From Streptomyces sp. CB03234 (GTDB lineage Bacteria; Actinomycetota; Actinomycetes; Streptomycetales; Streptomycetaceae): a stretch of DNA of 64,000 nucleotides. A model generated the notes under the pieces. The model was given only the letters and a program-made list of their open reading frames with translations, was not told the origin of the DNA and did no database searches. The stretch lies in contig NZ_LIYH01000005.1 in NCBI RefSeq assembly GCF_001905885.1, positions 762,398-826,397 on the forward strand, written 5' to 3'. Of this stretch, positions 14,850 through 23,581 are shown piece after piece (position 1 is the first letter of the stretch; every line of letters begins with the position of its first letter). A program made the position numbers and the translations under genes.

Positions 14850-17240
14850 ATGGCGGGGCTCTTCACCACACACGTGTCCGACCATCCCACTTCTCTCGCG
14901 GCCGCGGTCCTCACCGATGACAACCGGATCATCGTGGTCGTCATCGCGGCCGTGGCCCTGGCCGCCCTGATCGTCGCCCAGCTGCTCGTCCGCCAGGTAC
15001 TGGCGGCCGGTGAGGGCACCGCCGCCATGAAGAAGATCGCGGCGGCCGTCCAGGAAGGCGCGAACGCCTATCTGGCCCGTCAGCTGCGCACCCTCGGCAT
15101 CTTCGCGGTCGTCGTGTTCTTCCTGCTCATGCTGCTGCCCGCGGACGACTGGTCGCAGCGCGCCGGACGATCACTGTTCTTCCTGGTGGGCGCCCTTTTC
15201 TCGGCGGCCACCGGATACATCGGCATGCGTCTTGCCGTACGGGCCAATGTGCGCGTGGCGGCGGCCGCGCGTGAGGCGACGCCCGCACCCGGAGAACCGC
15301 AAAAGGACCTGACGACCGTCTCGCACAAAGCGATGAAGATCGCTTTCCGTACGGGTGGCGTGGTCGGCATGTTCACGGTGGGCCTCGGCCTGCTCGGTGC
15401 CTCCTGCGTGGTCCTCGTCTACGCTGCCGACGCGCCCAAGGTGCTGGAAGGTTTCGGCTTGGGCGCCGCGCTCATCGCGATGTTCATGCGGGTCGGCGGC
15501 GGCATCTTCACCAAGGCCGCCGACGTCGGCGCCGACCTCGTCGGCAAGGTCGAGCAGGGCATCCCCGAGGACGACCCGCGCAACGCCGCCACCATCGCCG
15601 ACAACGTCGGGGACAACGTCGGCGACTGCGCGGGCATGGCCGCCGACCTCTTCGAGTCGTACGCCGTGACACTGGTCGCCGCGCTGATCCTCGGCAAGGC
15701 GGCGTTCGGAGACCTCGGTCTCGCCTTCCCCCTGATCGTGCCGGCGATCGGCGTGGTCACCGCGATGATCGGTATCTTCGCGGTCGCCCCGCGGCGCGCC
15801 GACCGCAGTGGGATGACCGCGATCAACCGCGGGTTCTTCATCTCCGCCGTGATCTCGCTCGCCCTGGTGGCCGTCGCGGTGTTCGTCTACCTCCCCTCCT
15901 CGTACGCCTCCCTCGAAGGCGTCACCGAGGCCGCCATCACCGCGCACGGCGGCGATCCGCGCGTCCTCGCGCTGGTGGCGGTCGCCATCGGCATCGTGCT
16001 GGCCGCGCTCATCCAGCAGCTGACCGGATACTTCACCGAGACCAGCCGCCGCCCGGTCAGGGACATCGGAAAGTCGTCCAGGACGGGCCCCGCGACCGTC
16101 ATCCTCGCGGGCATCTCCATCGGCCTGGAGTCCGCCGTGTACACCGCGCTGCTGATCGGCCTCTCGGTGTACGGGGCGTTCCTCCTCGGCGGTACGTCGA
16201 TCACGCTCGCGCTGTTCGCCGTGGCCCTGGCGGGCACCGGCCTGCTCACCACGGTCGGCGTCATCGTCGCCATGGACACCTTCGGCCCCGTCTCCGACAA
16301 CGCCCAGGGCATCGCCGAGATGTCCGGCGACGTCCAGGGCGCGGGCGCGCAGGTCCTCACCGACCTCGACGCCGTCGGCAACACCACCAAGGCCATCACC
16401 AAGGGCATCGCCATCGCCACGGCCGTACTGGCGGCGGCCGCGCTCTTCGGCTCGTACCGCGACGCGATCGCCACCGCCGTACGCGAGGTGGGGGCCAAGG
16501 CGACCGAGATGAACCTGACCATGGACATCTCCCAGCCCAACAACCTCGTCGGGCTGATCTTCGGTGCCGCGGTCGTCTTCCTCTTCTCCGGGCTGGCGAT
16601 CAACGCGGTTTCGCGGTCGGCCGGAGCGGTGGTCTACGAGGTGCGCCGGCAGTTCCGCGAGCACCCCGGGATCATGGACTACAGCGAGAAACCGGAGTAC
16701 GGGCGCGTCGTCGACATCTGCACCAAGGACGCCCTGCGCGAACTGGCCACGCCCGGTCTGCTCGCCGTCATGGCGCCCATCGCCGTCGGCTTCACCTTCG
16801 GGGTGGGCGCCCTCGGGTCGTTCCTCGCGGGTGCCATCGGCGCCGGCACCCTGATGGCCGTCTACCTCGCCAACTCCGGAGGCGCCTGGGACAACGCGAA
16901 GAAGCTCGTCGAGGACGGCCACCACGGCGGCAAGGGCAGCGAGGCGCACGCCGCGACCGTCATCGGCGACACGGTCGGCGACCCCTTCAAGGACACGGCC
17001 GGCCCGGCCATCAACCCGCTGCTGAAGGTGATGAACCTGGTCGCGCTGCTGATCGCGCCCGCGGTCGTCCAGTTCAGCTACGGCGACGACGCCAGCGCGG
17101 GCGTACGGGCGGTGGTGGCGACGCTCGCGATCGTGATCATCATCGGCGCCGTGTACGTGTCCAAGCGCCGTACGGTCGCCATGGGTGACGAGGACAACAG
17201 CACCGCCGGGCGGGTCACCAGCAAGGCGGCGACCTTGTAG
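14850..17240 (+). CDS. hppA: Membrane-bound proton-pumping pyrophosphatase
   Basis: The 796-residue protein with about 16 helices hydrolyses pyrophosphate and pumps H+ out across the cytoplasmic membrane. The pyrophosphate site is visible as ADVGADLVGKVEQ, DDPRNAATIADNVGDNVGD and GDTVGDPFKDTAGP. The motif GNTTKAITKG carries Lys where K+-dependent enzymes have Ala, which marks the K+-independent H+-pumping class. ATG 14850 has a strong AAGGAGGA site. The gene stands alone between two terminators. Confidence 0.95.
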   Translation: MAGLFTTHVSDHPTSLAAAVLTDDNRIIVVVIAAVALAALIVAQLLVRQVLAAGEGTAAMKKIAAAVQEGANAYLARQLRTLGIFAVVVFFLLMLLPADDWSQRAGRSLFFLVGALFSAATGYIGMRLAVRANVRVAAAAREATPAPGEPQKDLTTVSHKAMKIAFRTGGVVGMFTVGLGLLGASCVVLVYAADAPKVLEGFGLGAALIAMFMRVGGGIFTKAADVGADLVGKVEQGIPEDDPRNAATIADNVGDNVGDCAGMAADLFESYAVTLVAALILGKAAFGDLGLAFPLIVPAIGVVTAMIGIFAVAPRRADRSGMTAINRGFFISAVISLALVAVAVFVYLPSSYASLEGVTEAAITAHGGDPRVLALVAVAIGIVLAALIQQLTGYFTETSRRPVRDIGKSSRTGPATVILAGISIGLESAVYTALLIGLSVYGAFLLGGTSITLALFAVALAGTGLLTTVGVIVAMDTFGPVSDNAQGIAEMSGDVQGAGAQVLTDLDAVGNTTKAITKGIAIATAVLAAAALFGSYRDAIATAVREVGAKATEMNLTMDISQPNNLVGLIFGAAVVFLFSGLAINAVSRSAGAVVYEVRRQFREHPGIMDYSEKPEYGRVVDICTKDALRELATPGLLAVMAPIAVGFTFGVGALGSFLAGAIGAGTLMAVYLANSGGAWDNAKKLVEDGHHGGKGSEAHAATVIGDTVGDPFKDTAGPAINPLLKVMNLVALLIAPAVVQFSYGDDASAGVRAVVATLAIVIIIGAVYVSKRRTVAMGDEDNSTAGRVTSKAATL

Positions 17241-17269
17241 CGCCTGGGGGTGACACCCGGTCAGCGGGC

Positions 17270-17303
17270 GGGCGGCCGGAACGTGGTGACGTTCCGTCCG
17301 CCC
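17270..17303 (+). terminator. Terminator after hppA
   Basis: The stem GGGCGGCCGGAACG / CGTTCCGTCCGCCC (13 of 14 pairs) has a 6-base loop. It lies 30 bases after the stop. Confidence 0.7.
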
Positions 17304-17516
17304 GTGACCGCGTCCGGCTCGCGGGCGGCTTTTGTCCGGCTCGGGTCCGGCTCGTGTTCGGCTCGCGGGCGGTGAGTCGGCGGTGAGCCTTCTCTCTCCC
17401 GTTTCTCTCTTGGTGCAAATGGTTGTAAAAGCGTACGAAACGGTCGCGCGGCGTGCGAATGTCGCCCACTTGGCGTGTATGTTCCGGGGCCGAGAGCCTT
17501 GGAAGGGACCAAACCG

Positions 17517-18140
17517 GTGAACAAGAAGCTTGCGGCCGCACTGTCCGGCGGTGCGGTACTGGTGCTCGCACTGTCGGGCTGCAGTGACGACGACGGCGGC
17601 GACAACAAGGTGGACGCCTGGGCCAAGAAGGTGTGCGACCAGGCGCAGCCGCAGATCCAGAAGCGGGCCAACGCCCAGCAGGCCATCATCTCGACGGCGG
17701 CGGACGGCAAGCCCGCCGACATCCAGGCCGCCGACTCGAAGGCCTTCCAGGACATCGCCGACGCCGACAAGGCACTCGCCAAGGCCGTGCAGGACGCCGG
17801 CGTACCGCCCGTCGAGAACGGCGAGAAGCTCCAGCAGGACGCGGTCAAGGAGCTCAACGCCACGGCCACGGCGTACGAGGGCCTCAAGAAGCAGGTCGAC
17901 GCGCTCGACCCGAAGAACCAGCAGAAGTTCGCCGACGGGCTGCAGGGCGTCGCCAACGGGCTGAAGAAGATCGAGAAGATGGACCAGGACGCGCTGAACA
18001 AACTGCAGTCCGGCCAGCTCGGCCAGGCGATGGCCAAGCAGCCCGGCTGCCGCAGGGCCGAGGCGACGGTCTCGCCGACCGTGCCGCCGGCCAAGCCGGG
18101 CCCGGCCGCGTCCGCTTCGGCGAGCAGGGCCGCCCAGTAG
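17517..18140 (+). CDS. Small secreted lipoprotein
   Basis: The 207-residue product has a short basic start (NKKLAAAL), a hydrophobic core and the lipobox ALSGC at about residue 20. A DDDGGDN spacer follows. The mature part is an Ala/Lys/Asp-rich, strongly helical domain (residues 30-165) with two cysteines (VCDQ and PGCR), and the tail is Pro/Ala/Ser-rich. The same type of gene lies between hppA and the methyltransferase gene in other Streptomyces. Function is unknown. GTG 17517 is placed after GGAAGGG. Confidence 0.8.
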   Translation: MNKKLAAALSGGAVLVLALSGCSDDDGGDNKVDAWAKKVCDQAQPQIQKRANAQQAIISTAADGKPADIQAADSKAFQDIADADKALAKAVQDAGVPPVENGEKLQQDAVKELNATATAYEGLKKQVDALDPKNQQKFADGLQGVANGLKKIEKMDQDALNKLQSGQLGQAMAKQPGCRRAEATVSPTVPPAKPGPAASASASRAAQ

Positions 18141-18162
18141 CCGCCGGGCCCCCGATGACGAC

Positions 18163-18197
18163 TGCGGCCCGGTTCCCCCCGTTCGGGGGCCGGGCCG
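18163..18197 (+). terminator. Terminator after the lipoprotein gene
   Basis: GCGGCCCGG..CCCCC pairs with GGGGGCCGGGCCGC over a short GTTC loop, with a two-base bulge. It ends 38 bases before the methyltransferase start. Confidence 0.6.
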
Positions 18198-18234
18198 CGC
18201 GTCCATTGTCAGTGGCGGCGGTCACAATGGGCAG

Positions 18235-19764
18235 GTGAGTACGACCAGTCCTACCGCCAGCCTTCCGGTGCCCGACCGCGCCGGCCGCCTCCGCGACGCC
18301 CTGCTCGCCGCCGACTTCACCGCCGACGGCCTGCTCGAGCTGCTCGGCGCGTCCGCCTACGCCGCGCTCGCCCGCAGCGAGACGGTCCCCGCCCTGCGCG
18401 CCACCCGCGCGGACGGCCCGCTCGCCACGCTCGTCCGCCTTTTCCTCCTCCAGCGGCCCGTGCCCTATGAACGGGCGTCCGCCGTGCTGCCGCTGGACGA
18501 GGCGCTCGCCGACGGATGGGTGGTGGAGGACGACGACGGCGGCGGCGGCCAGGTCCGCGCCACGGTGGACGTCCGGCCGTACGGCGGACCGGAGGGCCAG
18601 GACTGGTTCATCGTCTCCGACCTGGGCTGCGCCGTTGGCGGTGCGGCAGGGGCGAGCGGCCGCGGCGAGGGCGTCGTCCTCGGCGTGGGCGGCGCGTCCA
18701 CCACGCTCGCCGGGATCACGGTCCGTACGCCCGTCGCCTCCGCCCTGGACCTCGGCACCGGCTCCGGCATCCAGGCGCTGCACGCCGCGCAGCACGCCAC
18801 GCGCGTGACGGCGACGGACCTGAACCCGCGGGCCCTGGAGTTCGCCCGGCTCACCCTGGCGCTCTCCGGGGCGCCGGAGGCCGACCTGCGCACCGGTTCG
18901 CTGTTCGAGCCGGTGGCCTCGGAGACGTACGACCTGATCGTGTCGAACCCGCCGTTCGTGATCTCTCCCGGTGCCCGGCTGACCTACCGGGACGGCGGGA
19001 TGGGCGGGGACGATCTGTGCAGGTCGCTCGTTCAGCAGGCGGGGGAGCGGCTGAACGAAGGGGGGTTCGCCCACTTCCTGGCCAACTGGCAGCACGTGGA
19101 GGGTGAGGACTGGCAGGAGCGCCTGCGCTCCTGGGTGCCGCGCGGCTGCGACGCCTGGATCGTGCAGCGTGAGGTGCAGGACGTGACGCAGTACGCCGAG
19201 TTGTGGCTGCGGGACGCCGGGGACCACCTCCTGTCGGACCGGGAGGAGTACGCGGCGCGGTACGAGGCGTGGCTGGACGAGTTCGAGGCCCGCAAGACCC
19301 GGGCGGTCGGCTTCGGCTGGATCACGCTCCGCAAGTCCGGTGCGGAGGAGCCGTCCGTCGTCATCGAGGAGTGGCCGCATCCGGTCGAACAGCCGCTCGG
19401 CGAGACGGTACGGGCGCACTTCGCGCGCCAGGACTACCTGCGCACGCGCGACGACGCCGCGCTGCTCGCGGACCACTTCGTGCTCGCCCCGGAGGTGATG
19501 CAGGAGCAGGTCGGCCTGCCGGGCGCGGAGGACCCGGAGCATGTGGTGCTCCGGCAGAACCGCGGCATGCGCCGCGCCACCAAGGTGGACGCCGTGGGCG
19601 CGGGCTTCGCGGGCGTGTGCGACGGGACGCTCAGCGCGGGACGGATCCTGGACGCCATCGCCCAGTTGATGGGCGAGGACCCGGTGCTCCTGCGGGACCG
19701 TACGCCGCAGGCGATCCGGCTGCTGGTGGAGGAGGGGTTCCTGGAACCGGCGACGAGGGTGTGA
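18235..19764 (+). CDS. SAM-dependent methyltransferase (HemK/PrmC-like core)
   Basis: The 509-residue enzyme has a large N-terminal domain (residues 1-165). A Rossmann methyltransferase core follows with ALDLGTGSGIQAL (SAM site) and VSNPPFVIS, the NPPF motif of enzymes that methylate amide or amino nitrogens. A C-terminal region of some 200 residues completes it. Substrate is unknown; the NPPF motif suggests a protein glutamine or nucleic-acid base. GTG 18235 is the first plausible start, shortly after a terminator. The gene precedes topA in the conserved order, so it is a core gene of the genus. Confidence 0.82.
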   Translation: MSTTSPTASLPVPDRAGRLRDALLAADFTADGLLELLGASAYAALARSETVPALRATRADGPLATLVRLFLLQRPVPYERASAVLPLDEALADGWVVEDDDGGGGQVRATVDVRPYGGPEGQDWFIVSDLGCAVGGAAGASGRGEGVVLGVGGASTTLAGITVRTPVASALDLGTGSGIQALHAAQHATRVTATDLNPRALEFARLTLALSGAPEADLRTGSLFEPVASETYDLIVSNPPFVISPGARLTYRDGGMGGDDLCRSLVQQAGERLNEGGFAHFLANWQHVEGEDWQERLRSWVPRGCDAWIVQREVQDVTQYAELWLRDAGDHLLSDREEYAARYEAWLDEFEARKTRAVGFGWITLRKSGAEEPSVVIEEWPHPVEQPLGETVRAHFARQDYLRTRDDAALLADHFVLAPEVMQEQVGLPGAEDPEHVVLRQNRGMRRATKVDAVGAGFAGVCDGTLSAGRILDAIAQLMGEDPVLLRDRTPQAIRLLVEEGFLEPATRV

Positions 19765-20103
19765 GGGGAGGCGGCCACGCGGGCCACGGGCCGCGGCCCG
19801 CCCGGCCCGGGGAGCCAGGCCGGGCGCGGTTGGGCCGCGGCGGGCACGGGGGGCTTCGGTGGGGTGATCGTGGCGGCGGGTGGCCCGGCACGGGTGCGGT
19901 GACGGTGTCGCGAATGTGCGGGGGGGGGCGTCGGGGGAGTCGTGGCGTGGTCCTGACATGGAGACACGGAGACCGGCGCCGCGTGGGTGAACCCGCGGCG
20001 CGTCCCCCGTGCCGTTCACCCACAATTCGCGCCCACGACGCCCGGAGGTGTCAGCCTCGCCCTCGGGGCAACCCAGGGGATCACCGAGGAACGGGGTACG
20101 GGC
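19765..20103. other. Intergenic stretch with a run of nine G
   Basis: No gene, terminator or promoter could be supported in these 339 bases. They contain GC-rich DNA and a G9 run near 19920-19928. Confidence 0.4.
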
Positions 20104-20301
20104 ATGGAGAGCGGACCGGCCATCTTCGCGGGAGCGGCGTTCACGCTGTTCGGAGCGGGACTGCTGGTGTGGACCGGGACACGTGTGCTGCACCGGGCGC
20201 CGGTCGCGCACGGCGTGAGTCCGGTGGCGGCGATCACGTTCGCGACCTCGCTCGGAGCGGCTTTCGTGATCCTCGGGGTGTGGTGTTTCGGCCGCGTCTG
20301 A
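20104..20301 (+). CDS. Small two-helix membrane protein
   Basis: This 65-residue product has two hydrophobic segments (about residues 5-25 and 40-62) joined by a short basic loop with LHRAPVAHG. No known domain is recognised. ATG 20104 was chosen over an upstream in-frame start because GAGGAACGGGG precedes it. A similar tiny gene lies just before topA in other streptomycetes as far as I recall. Confidence 0.6.
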   Translation: MESGPAIFAGAAFTLFGAGLLVWTGTRVLHRAPVAHGVSPVAAITFATSLGAAFVILGVWCFGRV

Positions 20302-20564
20302 CAGCGCGGCGGAATGGGGGGCTCCGGGTTCTGAGGGGAGTCCGGGCGGCAGGAATGCCCGGACTCGGGTTACCGTTCGAGTGGCCGTTGCGGTCTTTTG
20401 CCGTTTGACACGGGGGCGGGTTGTACCGTCACACTCCGCAGCGACAGCAGCGTCAAGAGCACAGCGTCACGGAGTAACAGCAGTGCGCAGTGCGCAAGGA
20501 GTGCACGCGGTGAGACCACACCGCGGCACCCGCCACCGAGCGTCGACCGGAGAGAAGAGCGAAG

Positions 20565-23390
20565 TTGTCCCCGACCAGCGAGACCGCACGAGGCGGCCGC
20601 CGACTCGTCATCGTCGAGTCGCCTGCCAAGGCGAAGACGATCAAGGGCTACCTCGGCCCCGGCTACGTCGTCGAGGCGAGCGTCGGGCACATCCGCGACC
20701 TCCCCAACGGCGCCGCCGAGGTGCCCGAGAAGTACACCGGCGAGGTACGTCGTCTCGGGGTGGACGTCGAGAACGACTTCCAGCCCATCTACGTCGTCAA
20801 CGCCGACAAGAAGGCCCAGGTCAGGAAGCTCAAGGAGCAGCTGGCAGAGTCGGACGAACTCTTCCTCGCGACCGATGAGGACCGCGAGGGCGAGGCCATC
20901 GCCTGGCACCTGCTGGAGGTCCTCAAGCCCAAGGTCCCGGTCCACCGGATGGTCTTCCACGAGATCACCAAGGACGCGATCCAGGCCGCCGTCGCCAACC
21001 CGCGCGAGCTGAACAAGCGCATGGTCGACGCCCAGGAGACCCGCCGGATCCTCGACCGCCTCTACGGCTACGAGGTCTCCCCGGTCCTGTGGAAGAAGGT
21101 CATGCCCCGGCTGTCCGCCGGCCGTGTGCAGTCGGTGGCCACCCGTCTCGTCGTCGAGCGGGAGCGCGAGCGCATCGCGTTCCGCTCCGCCGAGTACTGG
21201 GACCTGACCGGCACGTTCGCCACCGGCCGCACCGGTGACACCTCGGACCCGTCGAACCTCGTGGCCCGCCTGGCCGCGGTCGACGGCCGCCGTGTCGCGC
21301 AGGGCCGGGACTTCGGTCCCGACGGGCAGCTGAAGGCGTCCTCCGGCCAGGTGCTGCAACTGGACGAGGCCAACGCCCGCGCCCTGGCCGCCGCGCTCGC
21401 CGAGACGTCGTTCAGCGTCCGCTCCGTCGAGTCGAAGCCGTACCGCCGCTCGCCGTACGCCCCCTTCCGCACCACCACCCTCCAGCAGGAGGCCAGCCGC
21501 AAGCTCGGCTTCGGTGCCAAGGCGACGATGCAGATCGCGCAGAAGCTGTACGAGAACGGCTTCATCACCTACATGCGTACGGACTCGACCGTCCTGTCCG
21601 ACACCGCCGTCGCGGCGGCCCGGGCCCAGGTCACGCAGCTCTACGGGGCGAACTACCTGCCGGACAAGCCGCGGGTGTACGCCGGCAAGGTCAAGAACGC
21701 GCAGGAGGCGCACGAGGCGATCCGCCCCTCGGGTGATCGTTTCCGCACGCCCGCCGAGACCGGCCTGACCGGTGACCAGTTCAAGCTGTACGAACTGATC
21801 TGGAAGCGGACCGTCGCCTCCCAGATGAAGGACGCCGTCGGAAACTCCGTCACCGTCAAGATCGGCGGCCGGGCGAGCGACGGCCGGGACGCCGAGTTCT
21901 CCGCGTCCGGCAAGACCATCACCTTCCACGGCTTCATGAAGGCGTACGTCGAAGGCGCCGACGACCCGAACGCCGAGCTCGACGACCGCGAGCGCCGCCT
22001 GCCGCAGGTCGCCGAGGGCGACGCGCTGACCGCCGAGGAGATCACGGCGGACGGCCACGCCACCAAGCCGCCGGCCCGCTACACCGAGGCCTCGCTGGTC
22101 AAGGAGCTGGAAGAGCGCGAGATCGGCCGCCCGTCGACGTACGCGTCGATCATCGGCACGATCCTGGACCGCGGCTACGTCTTCAAGAAGGGCACGGCCC
22201 TCGTCCCGTCGTTCCTGTCCTTCGCCGTCGTCAACCTGCTGGAGAAGCACTTCGGCCGGCTCGTCGACTACGACTTCACGGCGAAGATGGAGGACGACCT
22301 CGACCGCATCGCGCGCGGCGAGGCGCAGGCCGTGCCGTGGCTGAAGCGCTTCTACTTCGGCGAGGGCGACGCCGCCGGTGCCGCGTCCGAAGCGGGCAAC
22401 GGCGACGGCGACCACCTCGGCGGCCTGAAGGAGCTGGTCACCGACCTGGGCGCGATCGACGCCCGGGAGATCTCCTCTTTCCCCGTCGGCAACGGCATCG
22501 TGCTGCGCGTCGGCCGCTACGGCCCGTACATCGAGCGCGGCGAGAAGGACAGCGAGGGCCACCAGCGCGCCGACGTGCCGGAGGACCTGGCGCCCGACGA
22601 GCTGTCGGTCGAGCTCGCGGAGGAGCTGCTGGCCGCGCCGAGCGGTGACTTCGAGCTGGGTACGGACCCGGCGACCGGGCACCAGATCGTCGCCAAGGCC
22701 GGCCGCTACGGCCCGTACGTCACCGAGATCCTGCCCGAGGGCACCCCGAAGACCGGCAAGAACGCGGTGAAGCCGCGCACGGCCTCCCTCTTCAAGTCGA
22801 TGTCCCTCGACACGGTGACCCTGGAGGACGCGCTGCGCCTGATGTCGCTGCCGCGCGTCGTGGGCACCGACGCCGAGGGCGTCGAGATCACGGCGCAGAA
22901 CGGCCGCTACGGCCCGTACCTGAAGAAGGGCACGGACTCGCGGTCGCTGGAGAACGAGGAGCAGCTCTTCACCATCACGCTGGAGGAGGCACTGGCGATC
23001 TACGCCCAGCCGAAGCAGCGTGGCCGCGCGGCCGCCAAGCCCCCGCTGAAGGAGCTGGGCACCGACCCGGTGAGCGAGCGCCCGGTGGTCGTGAAGGACG
23101 GCCGCTTCGGCCCGTACGTGACGGACGGCGAGACCAACGCCACGCTGCGGACCGGCGACAGCGTGGAGACGATCACGCCGGAGCGCGGGTACGAGCTGCT
23201 GGCGGAGAAGCGGGCGAAGGCGCCGGCGAAGAAGACCGCGAAGAAGGCGGCGGCCAAGAAGGCGCCGGCGAAGAAGACGGCCGCGAAGAAGACGACGACG
23301 GCGAAGAAGACCGCCGCCAAGAAGACGACGACGGCCAAGAAGACGACGGCCAAGAAGGCCACGGCGTCCAAGGCCTCGTCGGACGACTGA
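20565..23390 (+). CDS. topA: DNA topoisomerase I (type IA)
   Basis: The 941-residue enzyme relaxes negative supercoils. The TOPRIM domain starts RLVIVESPAKAKTIKGYLG, and the catalytic tyrosine is Tyr336 in FITYMRTDST. The C-terminus has repeated GRYGPY-type modules in place of zinc fingers. A tail of about 60 residues is almost entirely Lys, Ala and Thr (KKTAAKK units); this is characteristic of Streptomyces TopA and supports processivity. The start is TTG 20565, since no closer ATG or GTG precedes the conserved N-terminus. topA is supercoiling-sensitive in the genus. Confidence 0.96.
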   Translation: MSPTSETARGGRRLVIVESPAKAKTIKGYLGPGYVVEASVGHIRDLPNGAAEVPEKYTGEVRRLGVDVENDFQPIYVVNADKKAQVRKLKEQLAESDELFLATDEDREGEAIAWHLLEVLKPKVPVHRMVFHEITKDAIQAAVANPRELNKRMVDAQETRRILDRLYGYEVSPVLWKKVMPRLSAGRVQSVATRLVVERERERIAFRSAEYWDLTGTFATGRTGDTSDPSNLVARLAAVDGRRVAQGRDFGPDGQLKASSGQVLQLDEANARALAAALAETSFSVRSVESKPYRRSPYAPFRTTTLQQEASRKLGFGAKATMQIAQKLYENGFITYMRTDSTVLSDTAVAAARAQVTQLYGANYLPDKPRVYAGKVKNAQEAHEAIRPSGDRFRTPAETGLTGDQFKLYELIWKRTVASQMKDAVGNSVTVKIGGRASDGRDAEFSASGKTITFHGFMKAYVEGADDPNAELDDRERRLPQVAEGDALTAEEITADGHATKPPARYTEASLVKELEEREIGRPSTYASIIGTILDRGYVFKKGTALVPSFLSFAVVNLLEKHFGRLVDYDFTAKMEDDLDRIARGEAQAVPWLKRFYFGEGDAAGAASEAGNGDGDHLGGLKELVTDLGAIDAREISSFPVGNGIVLRVGRYGPYIERGEKDSEGHQRADVPEDLAPDELSVELAEELLAAPSGDFELGTDPATGHQIVAKAGRYGPYVTEILPEGTPKTGKNAVKPRTASLFKSMSLDTVTLEDALRLMSLPRVVGTDAEGVEITAQNGRYGPYLKKGTDSRSLENEEQLFTITLEEALAIYAQPKQRGRAAAKPPLKELGTDPVSERPVVVKDGRFGPYVTDGETNATLRTGDSVETITPERGYELLAEKRAKAPAKKTAKKAAAKKAPAKKTAAKKTTTAKKTAAKKTTTAKKTTAKKATASKASSDD

Positions 23391-23395
23391 CCGGA

Positions 23396-23413
23396 GGCCC
23401 CCACCCGGGGGCC
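23396..23413 (+). terminator. Short terminator hairpin after topA
   Basis: A seven-pair stem GGCCCCC / GGGGGCC with loop ACCC lies six bases after the stop. Confidence 0.5.
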
Positions 23414-23581
23414 CGGCTCCCGCTCCCGCCCCCGCCGCACGGTGCGCGCGAGGGCGAGGGCGTCGGCCCGGTCCGGAGGGCTGACGGTCCGGGGCCCGTG
23501 TCCTGTGCGGCCGCTACGACGGTCAGTCGTTTGTTCGGACGGGGACGACTGGGTGTCAGTCGGTCCGGATAGGCTGAGGGG

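Noticed and set aside
15171..18206. A 1011-codon minus-strand frame over hppA
   Set aside because: It is a shadow of the pyrophosphatase gene and the lipoprotein gene; composition is random-like.
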